Assembly (NCBI GenBank): GCA_040388665.1
Contig: JAZKBL010000069.1
Location: 1-33,826, forward strand
Reading direction: 5' to 3'
Source: DAHVFY01 sp040388665
Lineage (GTDB): Bacteria > Chlamydiota > Chlamydiia > Chlamydiales > Rhabdochlamydiaceae
Length of the DNA: 33,826 nucleotides
The first letter of the stretch is position 1. Each line of letters opens with the position of its first letter. This document shows positions 23,333 through 31,818 of this stretch, piece by piece. Both the position numbers and the translations under genes were made by a program. The notes under the pieces were generated by a model. The model was not told where the DNA came from. It worked only from the letters and a program-made list of their open reading frames with translations, and searched no databases.

Positions 23333-24150
23333 CATACGCATTAATTGATAGTGGCTTTTCTGAAAAGTTAGAGCGCTTTGGAGATTATTTGATCATTCGT
23401 CCTTGCGCACAAGCGCTGTGGACCCCTATTTTACCTAAAAGTGTGTGGCAGGATGCACACGCACTATTTACAAGAGATGAAGGAAATAAGTGGCAGATCC
23501 GCAAAAAACTTCCCCATGAGTGGATAGCAAAAATTGAGGGAGTGAAGTTTAAGATAGCTCCGACCGATTTTGGCCATTTAGGTGTTTTTCCAGAACATAG
23601 CCTTTTTTGGGAGTGGATGAAACCATTCATTCAAAAAAGAGGGGCTCCAAATATTTTAAATTTATTCGCTTATTCAGGAGGCGCAACACTTGCAGCTGCT
23701 GCAGTCGGCGCAAAGGTGTGTCATCTTGATGCGTCTAAAGGGATGGTGGCATGGGCTCGAGAGAATGCAGCTTTAAATGGGCTTGAAAAAGCATCGATTC
23801 GTTGGATCATCGATGATGTGATGAAGTTTCTTATGCGCGAGAAAAAGAGGGGAAGCTATTACGACGGCATCATTCTTGATCCCCCAAGTTTTGGTAGAGG
23901 CAATCAAGGAGAGATTTTTAAGATTGAGCGAGACATTATCCCTTTACTGAAGGCGTGCAAAGAGCTTTTAACAGAAAAACCTCTTTTTTTGATTTTTTCC
24001 ACACATACACCAGGAATGACTCCGCTTGTCATGCATCATTTGATGGATGAGATGATGCAAGGCGGAACGATTGAAAGTGGAGAGATGACCATCCCTCACG
24101 ATAAACGTCCGCTCCCGTCGGGAAGCTATGCGAGGTGGTATGTTGATTAG
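23329..24150 (+). CDS. Class I SAM-dependent methyltransferase (RlmI-like)
   Basis: 273 residues. SAM-binding motif I is LNLFAYSGGATLAAAAVGA with acidic D in VCHLDASKG; motif IV is ILDPPSFGRG, typical of rRNA methyltransferases of the RlmI/RlmK and YccW group. The N-terminal PUA-like domain of RlmI seems missing or very reduced. The substrate is probably rRNA but is not provable here. It overlaps cinA by 4 nt (ATGA) and the following TrmH-type gene by 11 nt. Confidence 0.88.
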   Translation: MTYALIDSGFSEKLERFGDYLIIRPCAQALWTPILPKSVWQDAHALFTRDEGNKWQIRKKLPHEWIAKIEGVKFKIAPTDFGHLGVFPEHSLFWEWMKPFIQKRGAPNILNLFAYSGGATLAAAAVGAKVCHLDASKGMVAWARENAALNGLEKASIRWIIDDVMKFLMREKKRGSYYDGIILDPPSFGRGNQGEIFKIERDIIPLLKACKELLTEKPLFLIFSTHTPGMTPLVMHHLMDEMMQGGTIESGEMTIPHDKRPLPSGSYARWYVD

Positions 24151-24967
24151 TAGTACACAAAATCCGAAGATCAAAGATGCAATGCGCCTGCAGAATAGAC
24201 GCGAACGGGATGAAACGGGACTCTTTTTGATTGAAGGTTATAGAGAATTGAAGCGTGCTGTTGACAGTGGAACAGTGCATTTTGAGCAGCTATTCATTTG
24301 TCCTGAGTTTTTTTTAGGCTCTAATGAACAGGATTTAATCAATAAGGTCGAAACAGAGATCTATACATGCTCTCAAGCAGTATTTTCTAAACTTTCTTAC
24401 CGAGATCGCCCTGATGGAATGATTGGCATTGCGCATCAGATGCGCCATACGCTACCCTCTCTTTTCCCGCGCATTGCAAAGACAAAAGTCCCTTTTTTAC
24501 TTGTTGCAGAGGCTATTGAAAAACCAGGGAATTTGGGGACAATTCTGCGCTCTGCAGATGCAGTTGGTATCGACGGGGTGATTGTGTGTGATAAGTGCAC
24601 AGACATTTATAATCCTAATGTTGTGCGCGCAAGCGTTGGTACGCTTTTTGCAATTCCTGTTGTAGAAGCCACAAGTGCTGAGACATTAATATGGCTGCAA
24701 GAAAAAAATATCAAAGTCGTTGCTGCAACGCCTTCTGCTGATGTTACATTTACAGAAGCTGATTTTACAGAACCTCTTGCGATTGTCGTTGGCACAGAGC
24801 AGCTTGGTCTTTCTGAAGCGTGGATGCAATCGGCCGATATTCGTGTGAGTATCCCGATGAATGGCGTTGCTGATTCATTAAATGTCGGGGCAGCAACAAC
24901 GCTTCTTCTTTATGAAGTTCTCAGACAAAGAAGGCCCTATGTCCCTGATATATCCTTATTGCGATAA
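24140..24967 (+). CDS. TrmH/SpoU family RNA 2'-O-methyltransferase
   Basis: 275 residues from the ATG at 24140, which has GAGGTGG upstream; an in-frame ATG 12 nt earlier is less likely. An N-terminal L30e-like substrate-binding domain (NPKIKDAMRLQNRRERDETGLF) precedes the SPOUT knot. Its motifs are EAIEKPGNLGTILRSADA (1), IVVGTEQLGLS (2) and IPMNGVADSLNVGAATTLLLYE (3). It methylates ribose 2'-OH in rRNA or tRNA using SAM; the exact site is unknown. Confidence 0.92.
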   Translation: MLISSTQNPKIKDAMRLQNRRERDETGLFLIEGYRELKRAVDSGTVHFEQLFICPEFFLGSNEQDLINKVETEIYTCSQAVFSKLSYRDRPDGMIGIAHQMRHTLPSLFPRIAKTKVPFLLVAEAIEKPGNLGTILRSADAVGIDGVIVCDKCTDIYNPNVVRASVGTLFAIPVVEATSAETLIWLQEKNIKVVAATPSADVTFTEADFTEPLAIVVGTEQLGLSEAWMQSADIRVSIPMNGVADSLNVGAATTLLLYEVLRQRRPYVPDISLLR

Positions 24968-25568
24968 TCATGTTCTTCTTGTTGAAAAGCCAGCTGGCAT
25001 TTCTACGCAAGAAGGGCTTGATATCGAAGCTAAGAAATGGATTAAGGAGAAATTCGACAAGCCGGGAAATGTCTTTTTAGAGCCGATTCACCGCCTCGAT
25101 AAGCCTGTCAGCGGTCTTGTTCTTTTTGCTAGAACAAGCAAAGCGCTTTCTCGTTTACAAGAAGAGATGCGCGAGCGCGTTATCAAGAAAACCTATTTTG
25201 CTCTAGTCTCCGGAAAAATGCCGCATTTAGAAGGAACTTTAGAGCATTATCTTGTTCACGACGATTTTAAAGCGCGGATTGTGAGTAAACAAGAAAGGGA
25301 AGGTAAGCTTGCGCTTTTGCATTATAAAGTCATCAAAGAAAAGGAAGGGTGTACCTTCCTTGAAATAGAATTAATCACAGGTCGTTACCATCAGATTAGA
25401 GCCCAGCTCTCACACATAGGTTGCCCCATACTTGGAGATGACAAGTACGGCAGCCGCCATCCCTTTGCAGAGCAAGGTATCGCCCTTCATCATGGGCGTT
25501 TAAGTTTTATCCACCCAACGACCCGCGAATACCTGACCTTTTATTCAATGCCCCCGTTTGCTCTTTAA
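24939..25568 (+). CDS. RluA family pseudouridine synthase
   Basis: Isomerises uridine to pseudouridine in rRNA or tRNA. From the ATG at 24939 it has 209 residues; the catalytic motif is HRLDKPVSGLVLF with the active-site Asp, followed by the family's KTYFALVSG and TGRYHQIRAQLSHIGCPILGD blocks. There is no S4 domain. It overlaps the TrmH-type gene by 29 nt, forming a small RNA-modification cluster of three genes. Confidence 0.93.
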   Translation: MSLIYPYCDNHVLLVEKPAGISTQEGLDIEAKKWIKEKFDKPGNVFLEPIHRLDKPVSGLVLFARTSKALSRLQEEMRERVIKKTYFALVSGKMPHLEGTLEHYLVHDDFKARIVSKQEREGKLALLHYKVIKEKEGCTFLEIELITGRYHQIRAQLSHIGCPILGDDKYGSRHPFAEQGIALHHGRLSFIHPTTREYLTFYSMPPFAL

Positions 25569-25613
25569 TTAACGCGTGATTTTAAAGACTCAAATGACAA
25601 AAAAACTACCATA

Positions 25614-26174
25614 CTATTGTCTAACTTCAGAAAGTGGGTACTCTAAACCGCTGGAATTTTGCTGTGCTATTAACTGAAATTCTGGAGATTCTGTGATCCG
25701 CCTTTCAATAGTTGCATCCGGATCTTTTAATACGTATGTTTTTCCAAGTGTTGCATCAACATACATACCCCCTTCAAAGAAGGGCTGAGGTCCTTGACTA
25801 AACGTTTGAGATATATCATGCATAATTGTTTTTCTAAACATTATTGATTTACTAATCGTTTCAACTCCTAAACTTTGAAGTTTTTGAATAATAAAAATTC
25901 CCCATTTAAATGATTCTGGATGTTCTTTCCATCCTCCGACAATTGTGACTTTGATATTTTTTGGTTCGATAGAATATTCCGCAAACCTGTCAAAAATACT
26001 TGTAATAGAGTTAATCTGAGTAGTATCATCAATATGCGCTAGAGCTGCATATTTTCCGTGAATAAATGATACTCCATAGCAAGGCCCAAAAGAGCTTGTT
26101 TGCACTTTTGGGGTATTAGAATCTGAAGAAGTAAATGCCCACTGTTTTTGTCCAACTAAAATTATATCGCTCAT
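25614..26174 (-). CDS. NTAN1-like cysteine amidohydrolase (putative effector)
   Basis: 186 residues. The pattern around C32 (SFGPCYGVSF), H47-x-D49 (AALAHIDD) and a downstream strand with GG (VTIVGGWKEH, G80-G81) resembles eukaryotic protein N-terminal asparagine amidohydrolase NTAN1, as far as I recall its THCDGTDT and HLVGGF segments. Bacterial CheD and CNF-type deamidases use a similar Cys-then-His layout, so this is the main alternative. NTAN1 converts N-terminal Asn to Asp, making an N-degron. No signal peptide or membrane segment is present. It is monocistronic, opposite to its neighbours, with duplicated AT-rich DNA upstream; the ORF ends 45 nt from the convergent RluA-type gene. Confidence 0.65.
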   Translation of the reverse strand: MSDIILVGQKQWAFTSSDSNTPKVQTSSFGPCYGVSFIHGKYAALAHIDDTTQINSITSIFDRFAEYSIEPKNIKVTIVGGWKEHPESFKWGIFIIQKLQSLGVETISKSIMFRKTIMHDISQTFSQGPQPFFEGGMYVDATLGKTYVLKDPDATIERRITESPEFQLIAQQNSSGLEYPLSEVRQ

Positions 26175-26211
26175 AAAAATTTCCTAATTATTAAAAATGT
26201 TTATTTGTTTT

Positions 26212-26326
26212 GCAACTTAAGTTTTTTTTGTTGCGTTTTTTTCTATTTTATAATTTAATTATTTATTTCGCAACTTAAGTTTCTTTTATTGCGTCTTTTC
26301 TATTTTATAATTTAATTGTTTATATG
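26212..26326. repeat. Duplicated 58-bp AT-rich block upstream of the NTAN1-like gene
   Basis: GCAACTTAAGTTT begins at 26212 and again at 26270; the two ~57-58-bp units are about 85-90% identical. They end with a shared CTATTTTATAATTTAATT stretch. The blocks lie about 40-150 bp upstream of the minus-strand start at 26174. The rest of the 288-bp spacer shows no gene. Confidence 0.75.
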
Positions 26327-26462
26327 TTATAAAGATTTTGTTTTATTTTTTAAATCATTTGAGTTTAATAGGTTATAAAAGACAAAGGACTGAGGATTTT
26401 TTGCTTTCGGGCTTGTCAAATCATAGGACGTATAATATGATGGACCCTTACTTGAGGTAGAA

Positions 26463-27041
26463 ATGCGCGAACACATCGAGCAAGCTGTTGAAGATGGCAT
26501 CAGAGCGATGCAGTTTTTAAAGCATGATGAGAGTTTAAGTTTTATTGAAAAGGCTTCCTTAACAATTGTAGACTGCTTTCGAAAAGGAGGAAAACTTCTG
26601 ATTGCGGGCAATGGCGGAAGCCTTTGCGATGCGATGCATTTTGCAGAAGAGCTGACGGGGGTTTTTAGACAGAAACGTAAAGCTCTGCCAGCGATTGCTT
26701 TATCATGTCCTGGACATCTCAGTTGTACGGCAAATGATCTTGGTTATGAAGAAGTGTTTGCAAGAGCTGTAGAGGCTCTCGGAGCTCCTGGAGACCTTTT
26801 TATTGCTCTTACAACAAGTGGCAATTCCCCCAATCTGATTCGTGCAGTATCTACAGCTAAGAAATTAGGTCTTGGCACAATCGCTTTTTTGGGAAAAACA
26901 GGTGGAGCGTTAAAAGATCAATGCGATTCTGAGCTGCGCGTGAAAGATTTTCACAATTCAGACAGGATTCAAGAAGCACATATGGCAGCGATTCATATTA
27001 TCATTGAAATCGTTGAAAAGCATCTATTTTATGCTGTTTGA
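26463..27041 (+). CDS. gmhA: Sedoheptulose-7-phosphate (phosphoheptose) isomerase
   Basis: SIS-domain enzyme making D-glycero-manno-heptose 7-phosphate, the first step of heptose for LPS core. 192 residues with the family's blocks: AGNGGSLCDAMHFAEELTGVF, GHLSCTANDLGYEEVFAR, LTTSGNSPN and RIQEAHMAAIH. The start has GAGGTAG upstream. It overlaps lpxK by 11 nt, so an envelope-sugar pair is co-expressed. Most Chlamydiaceae lack heptose, so this may be a trait of the environmental lineage. Confidence 0.93.
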   Translation: MREHIEQAVEDGIRAMQFLKHDESLSFIEKASLTIVDCFRKGGKLLIAGNGGSLCDAMHFAEELTGVFRQKRKALPAIALSCPGHLSCTANDLGYEEVFARAVEALGAPGDLFIALTTSGNSPNLIRAVSTAKKLGLGTIAFLGKTGGALKDQCDSELRVKDFHNSDRIQEAHMAAIHIIIEIVEKHLFYAV

Positions 27042-28065
27042 ACAATATGTAATCGAGATTATCGAAGGTAGACGCTCTTCTTTTTTTATTAAAGAAATTC
27101 TATTAGGATTTAGTTTTGTTTACCGTTTTTTTGTAGAGTTGCGGCATAAGTTGTACGATACAAAATGGTTAAAGAGCTACCAAGCACAGGTTCCTGTTGT
27201 AAGTATTGGCAATATCGTAGCAGGAGGTGTTGGTAAGACACCGCTTGTAAAAAAGCTTGCTGAAGAGCTCTCTAAAAAGAGGAAATTAGCGATTTTAACA
27301 CGAGGATTCCGCTCGATCGTTGATAAAACGGGCGGGGCACTTCTTTGGAAGGGGGAAGATGCATCGCTATGCGGAGACGAACCATTTTGGTTGGGATCAA
27401 AATTGCCTCAAGTGGATTTGTGGATTGGAAAAAATCGCGTGCAGTCGGCAGAGAATGCAACGTTGCATGGTGCAGAAATTCTTCTTTTAGATGATGGAAT
27501 GCAGCATCGAAGGCTTGCACGCGATGCTGATATTGTTGTGATGGATGCTGAAGATTTGTGGGGAGGCGGCTATTTTTTGCCGCGCGGGCTTTTGCGCGAT
27601 CTTCCCTCGCGGCTTAAAGCGGCAAGACTTATTGTTCTGATGCAAGTCAGAGATCAAGATGCTTTAGAGAGGGCAAGACGAGCTATTGAAAAATATACCA
27701 AGGCTCCCTTGGTGGGCATGCGTCTTGAGGTGACAGCCGATTTGAGGGGTAAGAAAGTAGGTCTTTTCTGCGCGCTTGGTAGGCCTCATCGTTTTTTACG
27801 CACGGTAAATGAGCGTGGAGCAATTGTGAAAGCGGAAATGTATGGCCTTGATCACCACTCTTTTACAAGAGAAGAGTTAACTAATTTTTCTAATAAAGCT
27901 AGCAATTTAGGCGCAGAACTGCTTGTTTGTACAGAAAAAGATAGTGTAAAGCTGCCATCTGATTTACAATTGTCTCTTCCTATAACACCTCTGCCTGCAG
28001 AGTTAAAAATAAATGCTGGAGAAGAGCACTGGAACTATTTAATTAAGGAATTATTGCATGACTGA
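27031..28065 (+). CDS. lpxK: Tetraacyldisaccharide 4'-kinase
   Basis: Phosphorylates the 4' position of the lipid A disaccharide at the inner membrane. 344 residues from the ATG at 27031; a further in-frame ATG at 27004 lies inside gmhA. An N-terminal hydrophobic helix region is followed by the P-loop SIGNIVAGGVGKTPLV, the LTRGFRS strand, the LLLDDGMQHRRLARD motif and VCTEKDSVKL near the end. Its stop overlaps the E2 gene by 8 nt. Confidence 0.94.
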   Translation: MLFEQYVIEIIEGRRSSFFIKEILLGFSFVYRFFVELRHKLYDTKWLKSYQAQVPVVSIGNIVAGGVGKTPLVKKLAEELSKKRKLAILTRGFRSIVDKTGGALLWKGEDASLCGDEPFWLGSKLPQVDLWIGKNRVQSAENATLHGAEILLLDDGMQHRRLARDADIVVMDAEDLWGGGYFLPRGLLRDLPSRLKAARLIVLMQVRDQDALERARRAIEKYTKAPLVGMRLEVTADLRGKKVGLFCALGRPHRFLRTVNERGAIVKAEMYGLDHHSFTREELTNFSNKASNLGAELLVCTEKDSVKLPSDLQLSLPITPLPAELKINAGEEHWNYLIKELLHD

Positions 28066-29257
28066 AGAATTTAAAGTGACATTGCCAAAGCTTGGTGAGA
28101 GCATACTCAGCGCGACCATTGTGCAGTGGTTTAAGCGCCCGGGCGACTCTGTCAATCTAGATGAACCACTCTTGGAAGTTTCTACAGATAAAGTGAATAG
28201 CGAAATCCCTTCGCCTGTTGCGGGGATTGTTAAAGAAATTCTTGCAAAAACAGATGAAGAATTAAAAGTAGGCGACCTTTTGGCTGTGATTACGCCTCAA
28301 GCAACAGGATTTCAACCAAAAACCGTTGCGCCATCTTTCTCTGCAACGGCTACAGCACAGACAGCTTCTGAGCCTCAGGAGAAATCAGATTTCTTTTCTC
28401 CAGCGCTCTTACGTCTTGCTAGAGAAAAAGGTATTGGACTTGAAGAGCTCGAAAAGATACCAGGTTCAGGTCAAGGTGGGCGTCTCACAAGAAGGGATTT
28501 AGAGGAGCATCTTGAAAAGAAGGCAAGTGTTAAGACCGCGGCTCCTTGCCCATTTAAATCTACGGATATAGACGTTGAGCGCGTGAAAATGACGGGGATG
28601 CGTAAAGCAATTGCAGATAACATGGTGCGTTCTTTTTATCAAGCGCCTCATGCAACATTGATTGATGAAATTGATGTAACAGCAGTCTTGAAGTTGATAG
28701 AAAAAGAAAAAGAAGTTTTTTTTGCTGCACATCAAGTGAAGTTGACGATCACAAGTTTTGTTGCACGGGCAATTGCTAGAGCCTTGCAAGAGTATCCGCT
28801 CATTAATTCTTCGCTTGAAGATGACACCATTGTTGTGAAGCGTTTTGTGAATTTAGGAATCGCTGTCAGCGTCGATCAGGGGATCATGGTTCCTGTTATT
28901 AAGCAGTGTCAAAAAATGAAAGTTAGCGAGATAGCTCTTGCTATGCATGAGTTAACTGGAAAAACACGCTCTCATGCCCTGATGCCGGCTGACGTGGCAG
29001 ATGGAACGATTAGTTTGACGAATTTTGGTATGTCGGGCGTGATGATGGGTATTCCTATTATTCGGTACCCGGAAGTTGCCATTGTCGGCATTGGCGCCAT
29101 TCATAAAAAGGTAGTTGCAACAGATGAAGACGCGATTGCGATCCGTAAGATGATGCACATGTCATTGACATTTGATCATCGCGTTCTTGACGGGATGTAC
29201 GGCTGCGCTTTTCTTGCTTGTTTGAAAAAACACCTCGAAGAAGATCTAATGATTTAA
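28058..29257 (+). CDS. 2-oxoacid dehydrogenase E2 (dihydrolipoyl acyltransferase)
   Basis: 399 residues: an N-terminal lipoyl domain with the lipoylated Lys at K45 (STDKVNSE), an Ala/Thr/Gln-rich linker, a peripheral-subunit-binding domain (about 111-152; SPALLRLAREKGI, GQGGRLTRRDLEEHL) and the catalytic core with H374 and D378 in HRVLDG. A single lipoyl domain fits SucB or a branched-chain/pyruvate E2; the E1 partner is not in this window. It overlaps lpxK by 8 nt. In Chlamydia an E2 gene also sits near kpsF, as found here. Confidence 0.93.
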   Translation: MTEEFKVTLPKLGESILSATIVQWFKRPGDSVNLDEPLLEVSTDKVNSEIPSPVAGIVKEILAKTDEELKVGDLLAVITPQATGFQPKTVAPSFSATATAQTASEPQEKSDFFSPALLRLAREKGIGLEELEKIPGSGQGGRLTRRDLEEHLEKKASVKTAAPCPFKSTDIDVERVKMTGMRKAIADNMVRSFYQAPHATLIDEIDVTAVLKLIEKEKEVFFAAHQVKLTITSFVARAIARALQEYPLINSSLEDDTIVVKRFVNLGIAVSVDQGIMVPVIKQCQKMKVSEIALAMHELTGKTRSHALMPADVADGTISLTNFGMSGVMMGIPIIRYPEVAIVGIGAIHKKVVATDEDAIAIRKMMHMSLTFDHRVLDGMYGCAFLACLKKHLEEDLMI

Positions 29258-29286
29258 ATGATTTTCCGCCGTAGGCAGTTTAAAGT

Positions 29287-29307
29287 GCGGTGGCAACGAG
29301 TCACCGC
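29287..29307. repeat. Dispersed GCGGTG/CACCGC hairpin
   Basis: GCGGTG (29287-29292) and CACCGC (29302-29307), framed by AAAGT and AATTCAAA, match the small hairpins at 9681-9703 and 9789-9811 over the GTGCGGTG...CGAGTCACCGC core, so this is a dispersed genomic repeat. It lies between the E2 gene and the PPxY protein gene. Confidence 0.6.
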
Positions 29308-29320
29308 AATTCAAATAACG

Positions 29321-29731
29321 TTATTTTTTTTGAAAACAGCTGCAGCATTTCTTCCAAAATGATTTTTTTTTAGGCATTTCTTCGTAATCAGGCGGTCGTG
29401 ATAGGTCAGGGTCGTTATAAAGGGCGTTCTCTCTTTGTTCGTAGTTTGCAATTCCTGATGCGGAAGGGAATTTAAAATATGTTGGAGTGCTCTGTCTTTC
29501 GTTATCAGATCTTGATGATAATTTTCCTTCCTCTCCGGATTGAATCTTCACTTGTTCTCGACCAAGTGCCGGGGATATTGACGAAGAATTAAAAGAAAGC
29601 GGTTGGTTTTTTTCTGATTCTTGTTTTTTGATCAGTTGATTGCCCACGTTATTTTTTCGTTGAGTAATCTCTTTGCTAGCAGGGATAGGATCGAAATTTA
29701 CGCCTGAGCCAGATAGACTTTGTACTTGCAT
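29321..29731 (-). CDS. Small PPxY-motif protein with Cys/Lys-rich C-terminus (putative effector)
   Basis: 136 residues, predicted mostly disordered and Ser/Gln/Asn-rich, with no family recognised. Near the C-terminus, PPDY (113-116) fits the PPxY consensus for WW domains of NEDD4-type ubiquitin ligases; the Tyr is followed by EEM, a YxxM pattern. The last 16 residues combine Lys clusters with C129, C130 and C132 (KKCCSCFQKK), a typical S-acylation and membrane-association signature. There is no signal peptide. These motifs are short and could occur by chance; the combination makes a host-directed role plausible. The start at 29731 is preceded by AAAGGAG. Confidence 0.75.
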   Translation of the reverse strand: MQVQSLSGSGVNFDPIPASKEITQRKNNVGNQLIKKQESEKNQPLSFNSSSISPALGREQVKIQSGEEGKLSSRSDNERQSTPTYFKFPSASGIANYEQRENALYNDPDLSRPPDYEEMPKKKSFWKKCCSCFQKK

Positions 29732-29800
29732 TGATAACTCCTTTTTTTGAAGAGAGAATAAAAGGCTTGAGAGTTAATTTTCAAGTTTTTTTTAAAGTAG

Positions 29801-31249
29801 TTATCCTTGCGCAGAAGAAAACCCTGCTATGCCATCAAATGTGTAGAGGTTTTCTGTTTTAATGACATCGTGCCCTGTTGTCACCAACTGCTCAAGAATG
29901 TGGAGCACTTCGTGAGGTGTTGCAGATGTGTTTTTTTCCTTATGTAAAAATCTGCAACGCCATTCATCGATACAAAAAGTCTCGGGATGTCCTTGTGGCC
30001 AAATGCGCACGCCTCTATTGCTAATCATTTGGAGTGCTAGTGGAGAAAAGGAAGAGTTATTTATTTTCTTTTGGAATGTTTCCGCGTCTCCTTTCCAATG
30101 GACAAACACATCAACGCCAACGAGCTCTCTTTTAACTGATGAAGTATGTTCGACATGGAGCGATGTTAGTTTTTTTGAAGATTCATGATAACGGACAGGT
30201 TTTAAAGATTGAGGTTTTTCTCCAAGGTTTTTAATCACAGCTTCAGCAAATTGTTTTGTTCCGACTTTTTCTTTACTGATTTTCTCTTTAAAAATGTCGT
30301 AGGTATGAATGCCCATTTCAATTGTGCGTAGCCATGCATTGTGAATTCTTTCAGCAGGTTCTACTTCACCAACATGTAAAAGCATTAAAATGGAAGCAAG
30401 AATGAGACCTGAAGGGTTAGCAGCATTTTGCCCGGCTCTTCTTGGCGCTGAGCCGTGAATGGCCTCAAACATAGCTCCTTTACTACCAATATTAGCAGAC
30501 CCGGCAAGACCTACAGATCCGGAGATCTGCGCCGCAACATCAGAGAGGATATCCCCATAAAGATTAGGCAGAACAATTACATCAAAAATTTCCGGAGTAT
30601 CTGCTAATTTTGCAGCACCGATATCGACGATCCAATGTTCGTTTTGAATATCGGGATACTCAGCTGCAATTTCTTCATAGACTTTGTGAAAGAGCCCATC
30701 GGAGAGTTTCATGATGTTGTCTTTTGTAAAACAGCTCACTTTTTTTCTGCCATTATGTCTTGCATATTCAAAAGCGTAGCGGACGATTTTTTCAGTACCT
30801 GCACGCGAGATGATTTTAAGCGAGGAGCAAACATTTGGGGTTTGTCGATACTCAATGCCGGCATAGAGGTCTTCTTCATTTTCTCGAACGATCACCACAT
30901 CCATTAGAGGGTGCTTTGTTTGCACAAAGGGAGCATAGGAAACACAAGGGCGTACATTGGCATAAAGGCCAAGAGTTGTGCGGATCGTTACATTTAGACT
31001 CTTAAATCCACCGCCTTGCGGAGTTGTAATCGGGGCTTTTAAGAAAGCTTTGGCCTGTCTAATTGTATCCCAGGTAGAGGGTTCAATCCCTGTAGGATGG
31101 CCTTTTAAATAAACTTTTTCACCGATTTCTACTTTGCGAAATTCAAGATTAGTGGTGGCCGCTTGAAGAATAAGAAGGGTAGATTCCATAATTTCAGGCC
31201 CAATCCCATCTCCGTAGGCTATAGCTATTGGAATCTTATTCCCTGTCAT
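29801..31249 (-). CDS. icd: Isocitrate dehydrogenase with C-terminal extension
   Basis: Oxidative decarboxylation of isocitrate in the TCA cycle. About 482 residues from the ATG at 31249, which has GGAG upstream; an ATG 12 nt earlier is also in frame. The N-terminal GDGIGPE motif, NVTIRTTLGLYANVRP substrate loop, ENEEDLYAG, LPNLYGDILSDVAAQ and HGSAPRRAGQNAANPSG are all present. The extra ~140 C-terminal residues (from LTSLHVEHTSS) match the long IDH type of Thermus and Rickettsia, whereas short NADP-IDHs lack it. Chlamydiaceae have no IDH, so this points to a lineage with a fuller TCA cycle. Confidence 0.92.
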   Translation of the reverse strand: MTGNKIPIAIAYGDGIGPEIMESTLLILQAATTNLEFRKVEIGEKVYLKGHPTGIEPSTWDTIRQAKAFLKAPITTPQGGGFKSLNVTIRTTLGLYANVRPCVSYAPFVQTKHPLMDVVIVRENEEDLYAGIEYRQTPNVCSSLKIISRAGTEKIVRYAFEYARHNGRKKVSCFTKDNIMKLSDGLFHKVYEEIAAEYPDIQNEHWIVDIGAAKLADTPEIFDVIVLPNLYGDILSDVAAQISGSVGLAGSANIGSKGAMFEAIHGSAPRRAGQNAANPSGLILASILMLLHVGEVEPAERIHNAWLRTIEMGIHTYDIFKEKISKEKVGTKQFAEAVIKNLGEKPQSLKPVRYHESSKKLTSLHVEHTSSVKRELVGVDVFVHWKGDAETFQKKINNSSFSPLALQMISNRGVRIWPQGHPETFCIDEWRCRFLHKEKNTSATPHEVLHILEQLVTTGHDVIKTENLYTFDGIAGFSSAQG

Positions 31250-31344
31250 ATGTTGCTCCATTTTTTAGACAATGTTTCTTTTATGTTTTATTCCTTTTTT
31301 TTGAAGACTTCAAGCAAAATGATCCGTCTGCTATAATGCGCTTT

Positions 31345-31692
31345 ATGCTTAAATCTCTATTCTCAGAGCAAAGAAAATATTTGGATCATTTTTTTGATCA
31401 ACTTGATCAAGAAAAAGCAAATGCTTTTTTACAAGCATGCTTGGATTGCAAGGGTTTGCTTCTGCTTACAGGAGTTGGAAAAAGTGGAATTATCGGCGAG
31501 AAAATTGCGATGACACTTGTTTCAACAGGTACAAGAGCTCTTTTTTTACCTCCAGGTAATTTATTGCATGGGGATTTAGGGGTGATGACCCCTGATGACC
31601 TATTTCTCATGATTAGTAAAAGTGGAGAAACAGAAGATCTTTTGTCCCTTACCCCCTTTGTACGAAAAAAGGGGGCAAAACTTTTATATTGA
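31345..31692 (+). pseudogene. kpsF: Arabinose-5-phosphate isomerase, truncated by a sequence junction
   Basis: SIS-domain enzyme of KDO synthesis, normally about 320-330 residues with two CBS domains. Here only about 115 residues exist: the conserved LLLTGVGKSGIIGEKIAMTLVSTGT and PGNLLHGDLGVMTPDD...SKSGETEDLL blocks are intact. After KKGAKLLY comes a stop and the family's continuation is missing. The start is ATG 31345 (another at 31336). The next genes look Bacteroidota, so the truncation is more likely an assembly joint than a real mutation. Confidence 0.8.
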
Positions 31693-31818
31693 TCAGGGAT
31701 GGAAAAATTGCATCATTTACCATTTTAAGAAAAGGCCAGGTTGGACGGGGCGTTTTTTTAGTGTTTTGTGGTTAATTAATTACGCTATTAAACAATTTGA
31801 ATTAGGTAAATTAGTATA
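31690..31818. other. Probable chimeric junction: chlamydial to Bacteroidota sequence
   Basis: KpsF stops matching its family at about 31690. By 31819 the sequence encodes a Sphingobacteriaceae-like DinB protein with GC-richer codons, and downstream genes are Bacteroidota-like too. Between these points no gene is visible, so the join cannot be placed more exactly. The ten Ns at 33226-33235 show that scaffolding was used here. Confidence 0.65.
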
